A stretch of 64,000 nucleotides of DNA from Chromatiales bacterium (ex Bugula neritina AB1) (GTDB lineage Bacteria; Pseudomonadota; Gammaproteobacteria; Granulosicoccales; Granulosicoccaceae): positions 124,001 to 188,000 of the forward strand of contig MDLA01000126.1 of the NCBI GenBank assembly GCA_001730015.1, read 5' to 3'. How positions within the stretch are numbered: the stretch's first letter is position 1; every line of letters starts with the position of its first letter. Under the pieces are notes generated by a model that did no database searches, was not told the origin of the DNA, and worked only from the letters and a program-made list of their open reading frames with translations. Shown here piece after piece: positions 53,588 through 62,508 of the stretch. A program made the position numbers and the translations under genes.

Positions 53588-53640
53588 TTTCGTGGCGCAT
53601 ACGCGGCTCAGCCGACTGGTGGACTGGCAATAGTGCAGTG

Positions 53641-55719
53641 ATGGATTTATCAGAAATACCTGTGACCCGGCTTTCCGGTGTCGGCCCTAAGCTTGCGGAA
53701 AAATTATTACGGCTGCAGATCAGTTCGGTTCAGGATGTACTGTTTCACCTGCCGCTGCGTTATCAGGATCGTACTCGCGAATTTGATATAGGGGATCTGG
53801 TAGTCGGAACAGAAGCCGTTTGCAGCGGTGTAATTGTTTCTGCAAATATAGTGTATCGCGGTCGTCGTTCCCTCATTTGCACTATCGCCGATCACAGCGG
53901 TGAAATGACACTGCGTTTCTTCCATTTCAACAGACAACAGCATAACAAGCTTCAGGAAGGTGCCAGGGTGCGCTGCTTTGGTGAGGTCCGGCGTGGATCA
54001 CAGGGTGCTGAGATGGTTCATCCGGAAGTTCAGTTTATTGGTGGTGCCAACACGGTTGCGCCGGTGGTAGCTGAAACACTGACGCCTGTTTATCCGGTGA
54101 CAGAGGGGTTACATCAGCTGTCGATGCGCAAGATTACCGCTGGAGCGCTTGAGTATCTGCGAAAGGTTTCGCCGCTAGAGCTGTTGCCAATACATCATCA
54201 GGGTTCGATTTCGCTTACAGAAGCGTTGTTGACGGTGCACCGTCCGGCACCCGATGTGCCCGTTGAAGCATTACTTGAGGGCAGTCACCCGGCTATACAG
54301 AGACTGGCACTTGAGGAATTGGTAGCGCATCGACTAAGTGTGCAGCGAGTCAGGCACAGCGGTGCTCAGCAGCAATCTCCGGTCATTCCGGGAGTCGACA
54401 GTTCCCTTTACCGGCAGTTAATTACATCGTTGCCTTTCAGTCTGACAAATGCGCAACAGCGAGTAATTGATGAAATTGCCGCTGATTTAACTACACCTCA
54501 ACCGATGTTACGCCTGATCCAGGGAGACGTCGGGTCCGGAAAAACAATAGTCGCTGCAGCGGCGGCTGCGCTGGCGGTTGGTGCGGGTTATCAGGTTGCG
54601 GTTATGGCGCCAACGGAAATTCTAGCCGAGCAGCATCTTCTGAGTTTTCGCGAGTGCTTTGAACCTATAGGGGTTAGTGTTGGCTGGCTCACCGGTAAAC
54701 TGGGTGCCCGTCAGCGGAGGGAATCGTTAGAGTCTATGCGCACCGGGACTATGCAAATTGCCGTCGGTACTCATGCCTTGTTTCAGGCTGATGTGGAGTT
54801 TGCCGACCTGGGCCTGACTATTGTCGATGAGCAGCATCGATTTGGTGTGGATCAACGCCTGGCGTTACGTGGAAAAGGTTCGCACGGCGATACCGTACCG
54901 CATCAGCTCACGATGACAGCAACCCCCATTCCGCGGACGCTTTCCATGACTGCCTATGCCGATCTGGATTGCTCGATCATTGACGAATTGCCACCGGGTC
55001 GCCAGCAGATAAATACCGTGGCTATTCCCACCACTCGACGACGGGAAGTTATAGAAAGAGTTGGTAGCGCAATTGAAGAAGGTCGGCAGGTCTATTGGGT
55101 CTGCACCCTGATTGAGGAATCGGAAGTGTTGCAGGCCAGTGCGGCCGAAGATGCTATGCAGGAACTGAGTGAACATTTACCCGGGGTATCGATCGGTCTG
55201 GTACACGGGCGTATGAAAGGTGTGGAAAAAGAACAGGCGATGGCTGAATTTAAGGCCAGAGATACCTGCTTGCTGGTGGCGACAACGGTGATCGAAGTGG
55301 GTGTTGACGTGCCGAATGCGTCTTTGATAATTATTGAAAATGCGGAACGTCTGGGACTCTCACAATTGCATCAGTTACGGGGTCGGGTCGGCAGAGGCGC
55401 GGTTGATAGCACTTGCGTACTAATGTTCGAGGGCGGATTAAGTCAGCGCTCGCGGGATCGAATAGCGATTATGCGTGAAACCACCGATGGATTCGCTATT
55501 GCTGAGCGAGATCTCGAATTGCGTGGCGCGGGCGAACTGCTGGGTACCCGGCAGACAGGGGCGATGAATTTTCGAATTGCCGATTTACTTCGAGATAAAA
55601 AATTGCTTGAAACAGCGAAACACCTCGCAGATCGAATCCGTTCAGAGCAGCCAGAGTGTATCGATCAGTTGATTACTCGATGGATGGGTGAAGATGCGCC
55701 AGAGTATGGAAATGTGTGA
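53641..55719 (+). CDS. recG: ATP-dependent DNA helicase RecG
   Basis: RecG remodels stalled forks and Holliday junctions. The 692-residue protein has the N-terminal wedge/OB domain (about 60-150), Walker A GDVGSGKT, motif II with DEQHRFGVDQR, MTATPIPRTLSMT (motif III), VATTVIEVGVDVPNAS (motif V) and QLRGRVGRG (motif VI), with a C-terminal LELRGAGELLGTRQTG TRG region. The frame includes a GTG one codon upstream. It follows spoT by 53 bp; trmH and ridA, often between them, are absent. Confidence 0.96.
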   Translation: MDLSEIPVTRLSGVGPKLAEKLLRLQISSVQDVLFHLPLRYQDRTREFDIGDLVVGTEAVCSGVIVSANIVYRGRRSLICTIADHSGEMTLRFFHFNRQQHNKLQEGARVRCFGEVRRGSQGAEMVHPEVQFIGGANTVAPVVAETLTPVYPVTEGLHQLSMRKITAGALEYLRKVSPLELLPIHHQGSISLTEALLTVHRPAPDVPVEALLEGSHPAIQRLALEELVAHRLSVQRVRHSGAQQQSPVIPGVDSSLYRQLITSLPFSLTNAQQRVIDEIAADLTTPQPMLRLIQGDVGSGKTIVAAAAAALAVGAGYQVAVMAPTEILAEQHLLSFRECFEPIGVSVGWLTGKLGARQRRESLESMRTGTMQIAVGTHALFQADVEFADLGLTIVDEQHRFGVDQRLALRGKGSHGDTVPHQLTMTATPIPRTLSMTAYADLDCSIIDELPPGRQQINTVAIPTTRRREVIERVGSAIEEGRQVYWVCTLIEESEVLQASAAEDAMQELSEHLPGVSIGLVHGRMKGVEKEQAMAEFKARDTCLLVATTVIEVGVDVPNASLIIIENAERLGLSQLHQLRGRVGRGAVDSTCVLMFEGGLSQRSRDRIAIMRETTDGFAIAERDLELRGAGELLGTRQTGAMNFRIADLLRDKKLLETAKHLADRIRSEQPECIDQLITRWMGEDAPEYGNV

Positions 55720-55737
55720 TACCCGGATAGCCCCTTT

Positions 55738-56364
55738 TTATGAGGGTTGTCTGTGGAGAAAGCTCGAGACAGCCAGCATTGCAGTCACTGCCAGACCACC
55801 GGCAACCATGCCATACATATGGGCATTGACAATCACGGTGCCACCGCTGATTCGTTCACTGCTCTCTACAGCACCGTAAAGCTGCTCCCAGACAATCTTT
55901 CCGACCGTATAGGCAACCAATAAGAGCGAGATTGGTTTGTGGTTGCGGTATTCAGCAATTGCTCCCCCCAGCAGTAGTCCGTACAGAGCACCGGAAAGGC
56001 CGACATACCACGATAGCTGGGGGTCGAGTAGTAGTAATCCGATACCGACACCAAGCATACTGACCAGACCGGTTACAAACCATTGCCTGCCTGTCATTGT
56101 ATGCGCAAGTAACAGCGTGATGATTGCAAGCCCCGCCAGATTCAAAAACAGATGCGGGTAACCCAGATGGACCAGATTACCAGTCAAGATTCTCCACCAC
56201 TCGCCGCTGTCTATCTCTGCGCGACTAAAGCGAAGTTTTTCAGCCAGGCCGGTGGCTTGCAGAAGCAGGCAGGCAGCGCCGAGAGCCAATGCCAGCGAGT
56301 AGGCCTTGCACAGGAGGAAAAAATGCTCTGCCTTTGAACTTGTCTCGTTAGATTGCAATTGCAA
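55738..56364 (-). CDS. rrtA: Rhombosortase (rhomboid-family intramembrane protease)
   Basis: Rhombosortases cut GlyGly-CTERM tails of exported proteins at the inner membrane. The 208-residue protein has about six hydrophobic helices, the family-typical GEWWRILTGNLVHLGYPHLFLNLAGL, the Ser-bearing loop YVGLSGALYGLL and the His-bearing NAHMYGMVAG, so the Ser-His dyad is complete. Start is a TTG at 56364 with GGAAAAG in front; an alternative TTG lies two codons in. It is divergent from the gsp operon, whose secretion pathway handles GlyGly-CTERM substrates in vibrios. Confidence 0.82.
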   Translation of the reverse strand: MQLQSNETSSKAEHFFLLCKAYSLALALGAACLLLQATGLAEKLRFSRAEIDSGEWWRILTGNLVHLGYPHLFLNLAGLAIITLLLAHTMTGRQWFVTGLVSMLGVGIGLLLLDPQLSWYVGLSGALYGLLLGGAIAEYRNHKPISLLLVAYTVGKIVWEQLYGAVESSERISGGTVIVNAHMYGMVAGGLAVTAMLAVSSFLHRQPS

Positions 56365-56562
56365 CTTTTCCGGTTCGGGTTTATCAATACAGTAACGGGC
56401 ACCGCTATTGCAGCCGCTATAATCTTCGCGGTGATTCCATTGCGCTTGTACGCGTTGGTTTGTGAACCTGTCGGCTCCTGACGCTCACAGGCAAACTGTA
56501 AGTGGATTGTGCAATTAGCCTACCGTGAACCCGATCACCATTATCCACTGGAGCTAAAACTA

Positions 56563-57021
56563 GTGAAACCCAGATCTATTAACCATTCGCATCTTGCTGT
56601 GTCCGCTCAGTCCGGTTTTAGTTTAATTGAGTTAATTGCCGTTGTGGCGATTCTCGGTATTCTTGCGGCTGTTGTTGCACCAAAAATATTTGATAAGCCG
56701 GGCGATGCTCGAGTTGCCAAAGCCAAGACAGAGCTGAGCAGTATTCAGTCAGCGTTACAAATGTATAAACTGGATAATTTCAATTACCCGACAACAGATC
56801 AGGGCCTGATGGCTCTGGTTGAACAGCCGACCGGTGATCCTGAAGCACCGAACTGGCAGAAGGGCGGTTACCTCTCTAAATTGCCTAAGGATCCCTGGGG
56901 CCGCGATTATCAATTTATCAGCCCGGGAGAGAACGGTGAAATCGATGTGTACACTTTTGGTAGAGATGGTCAATCGGGCGGTGAAGACGAAGATGCGGAT
57001 ATTGGCAACTGGCAGCTCTAG
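56563..57021 (+). CDS. gspG: Type II secretion major pseudopilin GspG
   Basis: GspG is the main subunit of the T2SS pseudopilus. The preprotein (152 residues) has the type IV prepilin motif QSG/FSLIELIAVVAILGILAAVVAPKI with Glu5, cut by the prepilin peptidase before Phe. The globular part has the expected LDNFNYPTTDQGL and the Ca-binding C-terminal loop GRDGQSGGEDEDADIGNW. I chose GTG 56563, with GGAG (56551-56554) before it, over the longer TTG-type start at 56509. It begins the gspGHIJKLMN block. Confidence 0.95.
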   Translation: MKPRSINHSHLAVSAQSGFSLIELIAVVAILGILAAVVAPKIFDKPGDARVAKAKTELSSIQSALQMYKLDNFNYPTTDQGLMALVEQPTGDPEAPNWQKGGYLSKLPKDPWGRDYQFISPGENGEIDVYTFGRDGQSGGEDEDADIGNWQL

Positions 57022-57038
57022 GGGCGGCGTGGCGCGCA

Positions 57039-57647
57039 TTGAAATGCGGCTCCGAATCTGCCACATACGATTCTGCAGATAGTCCGTTGCTCGTAGTAAC
57101 ACCGAATGTTGTAAGGTGTCACCAGCAACGTGGCTTTTCTCTGCTTGAGTTGATTGTAGTCATTTCGATGATGGCTATACTAACCGGCGTTATACTCCCG
57201 AAGCTAAATATCGGTGGTGAGAAAAATCAGATCCGTACAGAAACAGTTCGGCTGGCGGAATTGATGAGACGCGCCTCGGAGGAGGCGATTTTCAAAACAC
57301 GTGAACTCGGTATCCGGTTTACAGATGGTGATTATCAGTTTTTGCGCCTTGATGGCGACGGGCGCACCGGCAAGTGGGTTGCCTATGATGAAAAGGTTTT
57401 TCGAAAGCGCGAGTGGCCTGACAATTTCGAGGTAACTATCGAAGTGGCTGGTGTGGCGGTGGTATTGGAAGACGCCGGTTCTTTTAAAATAGATGAGAAG
57501 ACGCGCCCGCATGTGATGTTTCTGTCAAACGGTGAATTGATGCCGGATTTCCGTGTTATTTTAGACAAGGGCATACTGGAAGATCGCTGGGAGGTTGCCA
57601 GTGGCATTGAAGAGCCGATTGTTGTTGGTATCGCAGAGATATTGTGA
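57039..57647 (+). CDS. gspH: Type II secretion minor pseudopilin GspH
   Basis: GspH is a minor pseudopilin of the T2SS tip/pseudopilus. It has a prepilin motif QRG/FSLLELIVVISMMAILTGVILPK with Glu5 and a beta-rich C-terminal domain containing ELGIRFTDGDYQFLRLDGD. The start at TTG 57039 gives a 29-residue leader before the cleavage site, long for the family, so a later start is possible. Its stop overlaps the gspI start by 4 bp. Confidence 0.88.
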   Translation: MKCGSESATYDSADSPLLVVTPNVVRCHQQRGFSLLELIVVISMMAILTGVILPKLNIGGEKNQIRTETVRLAELMRRASEEAIFKTRELGIRFTDGDYQFLRLDGDGRTGKWVAYDEKVFRKREWPDNFEVTIEVAGVAVVLEDAGSFKIDEKTRPHVMFLSNGELMPDFRVILDKGILEDRWEVASGIEEPIVVGIAEIL

Positions 57648-58051
57648 TTTTTAACCGCAGCCAGGCTGGATTTACACTTGTTGAGATCATGGTATCTCTG
57701 GCAGTTTTATCAGTGATTCTGGGGGCGCTTGTTCAAAGCGCCGGATCGACGGCATCCAATGCTGGCAGGCTGCGGGATCGCGCCGTCGCCGAATGGGTTG
57801 CGAGTAATCGCATGGCTGAATTGCAACTTTCCCCAAGCTTTCCAGAAACTGGAAGCAAAACCGGCGATGAAGAGATTTTCGGTATTACCTGGTACTGGAA
57901 ATCCATTGTGCAAAAAGTTGAAGATGACGACTTGCGACGGGTCGATATAGAAGTCCGTCGGTCTGAGGACGATCAGAACCCGGTGTTTCGATTAGCTGGT
58001 TTTGTCAGTCACCCGCGCTTGAAAGCGCGTGATGCTGCAGCACAGCAATGA
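57644..58051 (+). CDS. gspI: Type II secretion minor pseudopilin GspI
   Basis: The 135-residue minor pseudopilin has the short leader MIFNRSQAG and the motif FTLVEIMVSLAVLSVILGALV with Glu5. Together with GspJ and GspK it forms the pseudopilus tip. WVASNRMAELQL in the middle is typical of the family. It overlaps gspH by 4 bp and gspJ by 4 bp, so the genes are translationally coupled. Confidence 0.92.
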   Translation: MIFNRSQAGFTLVEIMVSLAVLSVILGALVQSAGSTASNAGRLRDRAVAEWVASNRMAELQLSPSFPETGSKTGDEEIFGITWYWKSIVQKVEDDDLRRVDIEVRRSEDDQNPVFRLAGFVSHPRLKARDAAAQQ

Positions 58052-58689
58052 TGGCCAGGCCAAACCACAGCCCGTCTGGATGCAATAGCGGGTTTACGCT
58101 GATTGAGTTTATAGTCGCCACCGCGGTGCTTGCCATCATGGGGGGCGTGGCCTACGCCGGCTGGTTTAACGTCAGTAGAATTGCTGACCGGACACAGGCC
58201 AGCGTGCAACGATTTTCAGATCTGCAACGTACCTTCTACTGGTTTGGTGAAGATTTCGAGCAGATAGTACATCGTGAATCGATTGATGAGCTGGGCGGCA
58301 GGCGCAAGAGCCTTGAAATAAGCCAGGCGGGGGAGTTTTTAATTCGAGTTACACGTGGCGGCTGGACCAATCCGGCGTTACTCCAAATGCCCCCGCGTAG
58401 TGATCTGCAGCAGGTCGCTTATCATCTTGACTCCGATAACCGGTTGTTGCGACGGTACTGGTATCACGTTGATCAGTTTGATGGAGCGACTTTTCGTGAT
58501 CGACTAATGCTCAAAGATGTTGTCGCATTAACCTTTCGTTTTTATGATGCTTCCGGCAGCTGGCATAACGCCTGGCCGCCGGAGGATAACGTTGATGAAG
58601 ATTTTGACCAACTACCTGCTGCACTTGAGGTGACCCTTGAGCTGGAGAAACTCGGCACGGTAAAGCGATTGTATGTATTGCCAAACTAA
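58048..58689 (+). CDS. gspJ: Type II secretion minor pseudopilin GspJ
   Basis: The 213-residue minor pseudopilin has the prepilin motif NSG/FTLIEFIVATAVLAIMGG with Glu5 and a family-typical C-terminal domain (LQRTFYWFGEDFEQIVHR and VVALTFRFYDASGSWHNAWPP). It forms the GspI-J-K tip. Its 3' end overlaps gspK by 17 bp. Confidence 0.92.
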   Translation: MMARPNHSPSGCNSGFTLIEFIVATAVLAIMGGVAYAGWFNVSRIADRTQASVQRFSDLQRTFYWFGEDFEQIVHRESIDELGGRRKSLEISQAGEFLIRVTRGGWTNPALLQMPPRSDLQQVAYHLDSDNRLLRRYWYHVDQFDGATFRDRLMLKDVVALTFRFYDASGSWHNAWPPEDNVDEDFDQLPAALEVTLELEKLGTVKRLYVLPN

Positions 58690-59818
58690 ACGTTATTGCC
58701 AACCAGTGAATTGCGCACCGCTAAGACAAAGTGGTGCGGCACTTATTACCACCTTGCTTATTGTTGCGCTGATTACAATTACCATAACCAGCATGGCGGC
58801 AAAGCAGCAGCTCTCTATACAGCGCGCATCGAACCGTCAGGTGCAAACGCAGCTACACAATCTATTATCTGCCGGTGAAAAGTTTGCCATGGCGGTACTA
58901 AACCGCGACCGGAAAGATGGCGAACGCAATAACTCGGACAGCACCGAGGATTTCTGGGCTGAAAGCCTACCGCCCGTGCCAGTCGATGGTGCAACTGTCG
59001 AAGGATGCGTGATTGATTTGCAAGGTAAATTCAATCTGAACAACCTGACCGACGAAAACGGCGAGACCGATCCTGAAGAATTCCAGCGACTACAACGTTT
59101 ATTGACTGCACTGAATATCGAATCGAGCAAAGCAGAAGCGATTCTGGACTGGATTGATCCGAATATTGATGCGACAGGCGTCGAGGGAGCTGAGGACGAT
59201 TATTACACCGGCCAGACACCAGCCTACCGTGCTGCCAATGGCCCGATGGTAAGTCCGACGGAACTTCTGCTGGTGAAGGGATTCCGAGTGGTGGATGAAG
59301 GCGGGCTTGACGATTACGATGTACTGTTACAGCACGTGGCAACGTTACCGACGGGCACAGCGATCAATGTGAATACCGCTTCAGCTCCGGTGCTTGCCTC
59401 GCTCGCAGACTACATGATCGAATTATCGGATGATATCAAAGTGGTCGACGATGAATACTGGCAGGAGTATCCGGGGTGCCCTGGAGGTGGAGGACTACTC
59501 GATTCATTGATCAATAGTGATTCAGGTGATGGTTCCAGCGACCCCAGCGACCCGGATATTGATGCGCAGTCCGAGGAAGGTGAAAATCCCGAGGATAGTT
59601 TCATCTACGAAAATATCCAGTCATTCGTTACTGATGCGAAAGGCGATACCGACGAAAAAACCCTGCAGGGAGTGATCGGTATAGAAGTCGCGAGCTATTA
59701 TTTTCTGACACGTGTGACTGTAACCCGCGATGAGAGTAGCCTTACCCAGTACACCGTTCTCCATCGTGACAATACCGGTGCTATTCGAACATTACGGCGT
59801 TCGCGTGGTAGTCTCTAG
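58673..59818 (+). CDS. gspK: Type II secretion minor pseudopilin GspK
   Basis: GspK caps the pseudopilus tip. The 381-residue protein has the cleavage site QSG/AALITTLLIVALITITITSMA; as usual for GspK the Glu5 is missing. The large globular domain includes the helix-hairpin-helix-like segment DLQGKFNLNNLTDENG, ILDWIDPN and the GTAINVNTASAPVLASLAD motif, typical of the family. An Asp/Ser/Glu-rich insert (about residues 282-305) is unusual for its length. The start ATG overlaps the end of gspJ by 17 bp. Confidence 0.93.
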   Translation: MYCQTKRYCQPVNCAPLRQSGAALITTLLIVALITITITSMAAKQQLSIQRASNRQVQTQLHNLLSAGEKFAMAVLNRDRKDGERNNSDSTEDFWAESLPPVPVDGATVEGCVIDLQGKFNLNNLTDENGETDPEEFQRLQRLLTALNIESSKAEAILDWIDPNIDATGVEGAEDDYYTGQTPAYRAANGPMVSPTELLLVKGFRVVDEGGLDDYDVLLQHVATLPTGTAINVNTASAPVLASLADYMIELSDDIKVVDDEYWQEYPGCPGGGGLLDSLINSDSGDGSSDPSDPDIDAQSEEGENPEDSFIYENIQSFVTDAKGDTDEKTLQGVIGIEVASYYFLTRVTVTRDESSLTQYTVLHRDNTGAIRTLRRSRGSL

Positions 59819-59877
59819 GGTGTAGAGTATTCGGATGCCGTAACGCGGCGTATTCACTATTTCTGGAAGTCGATCCC

Positions 59878-61122
59878 TTGGCTCAGTACTTACTCACTTA
59901 TTTGCAGCGCATCGGCGATGATTATCTTCGTTGGGCGATCTGTGATACCAACAAGAAAACTGTGCGCTCCCATGATCATGGCTCGTTCGCCGATGCTGCA
60001 CGTGCGGGGGAAAGACGTTCGGTAATAATGGTTATAGCCGGTACAGAGGTACTGCTGGAAGATGTTGCCGTTCCGGCAACTAATCTTTCACGTGCACTGA
60101 AGGCCGTGCCTTATGCGCTGGAGGAGCAGCTGGCTCAGGATGTCGAAGCTTCGCACTTCGCTTTCGGCGCTAAACTCGCCGATGGAAAAATTCCCGTCGC
60201 CGTGATCGCACGGGACAGCATGGATTGGCTTAAATCGCAATGTAAGCAAGCCGGCCTGACTCCGGCTGAGGTGATACCGGAGACCATGGTGTTGCCACTT
60301 GTCGAAGGCCGCTGGACAGTCATGACTAACAGCAGTCACTCTGCTGTTAGAACTTCGTTAACCAAAGGCTTCTCCTGCGATACCGAGCTGTTGCCGCTGT
60401 TACTGAATAATTCGCTCGATAGTGAATCAGAAATTGACGTTGACGAAATGGTCTGGGAGTCGCTGCATTTTTCCTGCGGTAAAGATCGTTATAATTTGCG
60501 AACAAAACAGGGTCCGATCGGAATGCGCTCTGAGGTTGAGCTGTTTGCAGATGGTCTGTCAAAGCCGAGTGCACAGCCCAGGACTTCACCAAGAATAAAC
60601 CTGTTTCAGGGTGACTACGGTAAATCCGATACGATCGGTAAGGCGTGGAAACCCTGGCGGTTACCCGCCGCGTTAGCAGCAGCTCTGGCACTACTCTGGG
60701 GGGGCTCGTCGTATTTGCAATACAACGAACTCGGTCAGCAGGAAAAACAACTTCGCTCCGATATGGTCGCCACCTTCAAGGCCACGTTTCCTGACGCGAG
60801 GAACCCTGCTAATGACCCTGTACGGCAGTTTCGATCACGTTTAAAGGTACTGGCCGGAGGAAACGGTATTGACGACGGCAGTTTTGTTGTGATGATGTCT
60901 GCATTGGGTGCAGCACTGAACGAAATAGACAAGCCGCTGGTAAAGAGTATGAATTATCGTTCAGGCAAGCTTGATATCGAGCTCGAAGCGTCAACATTGC
61001 AAGATGTCGATAAAATGAAATCCGAGCTCGAATCGGAAAAGAAACTCAACGCTAATGTGCTTTCTGCCAACAAGGATAAAGATCGCATCAAAGCCAGGGT
61101 ACGCGTAGAGAGTAATACCTGA
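59878..61122 (+). CDS. gspL: Type II secretion inner-membrane protein GspL
   Basis: GspL couples the cytoplasmic GspE ATPase to the membrane platform and binds GspM. The 414-residue protein has an actin-like cytoplasmic domain (about 1-245, with KAVPYALEEQLAQDVE), a membrane helix (about 260-280, LPAALAAALALLWGG) and a periplasmic ferredoxin-like domain (about 335-410). The start is TTG 59878 with GGAAG at 59864-59868. gspM follows without a gap. Confidence 0.9.
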   Translation: MAQYLLTYLQRIGDDYLRWAICDTNKKTVRSHDHGSFADAARAGERRSVIMVIAGTEVLLEDVAVPATNLSRALKAVPYALEEQLAQDVEASHFAFGAKLADGKIPVAVIARDSMDWLKSQCKQAGLTPAEVIPETMVLPLVEGRWTVMTNSSHSAVRTSLTKGFSCDTELLPLLLNNSLDSESEIDVDEMVWESLHFSCGKDRYNLRTKQGPIGMRSEVELFADGLSKPSAQPRTSPRINLFQGDYGKSDTIGKAWKPWRLPAALAAALALLWGGSSYLQYNELGQQEKQLRSDMVATFKATFPDARNPANDPVRQFRSRLKVLAGGNGIDDGSFVVMMSALGAALNEIDKPLVKSMNYRSGKLDIELEASTLQDVDKMKSELESEKKLNANVLSANKDKDRIKARVRVESNT

Positions 61123-61602
61123 ATGAAGAATTGGTTTGTAAACCAGAGTGCTCGAGAGCAGATTATTCTGCTGGTTCTGGGATTTGTCGGTGGCGGAGCG
61201 CTGTTGTACCTTTTTGCAATAGAACCGCTGGCCGTCGGGATTGAAACGAGGAAGTTGTCGGTACAGACTCAGCAGCGGGATCTGCAATGGATGAAGCAAC
61301 AGGCAGCACTCGTCAGGAGTAACCCGGCAACCGCTGATCGAACCAGACGTCCGATGAACAAAGCCCCATATCTATTATTAGATGAGGCCATTCGCCAGGC
61401 CAGAATCAAAACACCGGATCGCGTTACACCAGATGGTAGCCAAGGAGCCAAGGCACAATTCTCCGATGTAGAATTCGATAAATTATTGCGCGTGCTGGGA
61501 GGCCTGGAGCAAACCTACGGGTTGACCGTCAAAACAATTAACCTCAGTAAAAAAAATGAGGGAATGGTGAGTGCACGCTTGAGTCTGGAGGTTGCCAAGT
61601 GA
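61123..61602 (+). CDS. gspM: Type II secretion inner-membrane protein GspM
   Basis: GspM is a small bitopic inner-membrane protein that dimerises with GspL. The 159-residue protein has a cytoplasmic start (MKNWFVNQSAREQ), one membrane helix (about 15-34) and a periplasmic ferredoxin-like domain ending in a beta strand (MVSARLSLEVAK). The typical helical start WFVNQSAREQIILLVLGF supports the call. It starts at the base after the gspL stop and its own TGA overlaps the gspN GTG. Confidence 0.88.
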   Translation: MKNWFVNQSAREQIILLVLGFVGGGALLYLFAIEPLAVGIETRKLSVQTQQRDLQWMKQQAALVRSNPATADRTRRPMNKAPYLLLDEAIRQARIKTPDRVTPDGSQGAKAQFSDVEFDKLLRVLGGLEQTYGLTVKTINLSKKNEGMVSARLSLEVAK

Positions 61603-62372
61603 GAATTTTCGGATTGATTATGCTGTGTCTGCTGTCATTCGCAGCTACCGTTGTATGGAAGTTTCCAGTGGCCGGGGTGTTGCCGCATATCAATACCGGC
61701 CCGGTGCAGCTGAGTGGTGTGACCGGAACGCTATGGAAGGGGCAGGCCGCGCAGATCATTCCGCAGCAACAACCGGAGTTAACGTTGACCGATGTACAGT
61801 GGAAAGTGTTGCCGCAAAAATTACTGTCTGGCGCAGCAGGCGTTAACCTGGTGTTTAAAGTCAGCAACGGAAACGGTGAAGCAGACGTCGCTGGCGCGCT
61901 CAACGGCGATATAACTATTACCGATGCAACGCTGAGAATTCCAGCAGCTGAGTTACAGCAATTTCTGCCGCTGCCAATAGCTGAATTCGATGGCATTGTG
62001 ATGGCCGATATCGAACGGGTTGAAGTGCAGAATAACCTGCTTAAATCTACTCGTGGTACCGTCGTCTGGCGCAATGCCGAAGTGCAGGGCGCGCTGCAAG
62101 CCGAACTAGGGCAGGTGGTGGTCGATATAATCCCGGAAAAGGTTGAAGGGAGCTATTCGCACCGCGGTAAACTCAGTAATTCCGACGGACAGATAGATAT
62201 CAACGGGGAATTTCAACTTGACCCAACAGGTAACTATATAGCCGATATCCGTCTTAAACCGTTGCCAGCAACGCCACCGGAACTAAACGGGGTTCTGGGA
62301 ATGGTAGGTCAGCGGGCCAGCGATGGAAGCTACCGGATTCGCAATAACGGCAATATTCAGAACTTCATGTAG
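61599..62372 (+). CDS. gspN: Type II secretion protein GspN
   Basis: GspN is an accessory T2SS protein found in some systems. The 257-residue protein has one N-terminal membrane helix (about 3-20) and a periplasmic beta-rich part with VQLSGVTGTLWKGQA, LDPTGNYIADIRLKPL and GVLGMVGQRASDGSYRI, features typical of GspN. The GTG start overlaps the gspM stop (GTGA). It ends the operon. Confidence 0.86.
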   Translation: MRIFGLIMLCLLSFAATVVWKFPVAGVLPHINTGPVQLSGVTGTLWKGQAAQIIPQQQPELTLTDVQWKVLPQKLLSGAAGVNLVFKVSNGNGEADVAGALNGDITITDATLRIPAAELQQFLPLPIAEFDGIVMADIERVEVQNNLLKSTRGTVVWRNAEVQGALQAELGQVVVDIIPEKVEGSYSHRGKLSNSDGQIDINGEFQLDPTGNYIADIRLKPLPATPPELNGVLGMVGQRASDGSYRIRNNGNIQNFM

Positions 62373-62508
62373 ATGATTGGCCGGTAAAGTGTTTAACGTT
62401 CAGTGCCGAACACGTAGGCTTTGCCTTTCTGTATATTTTGCGAAATGTCACAGATGTACCGGGTGAAACCTGTAACTCTGAACTGCCTTTATAGTAGCCT
62501 GACTAATA

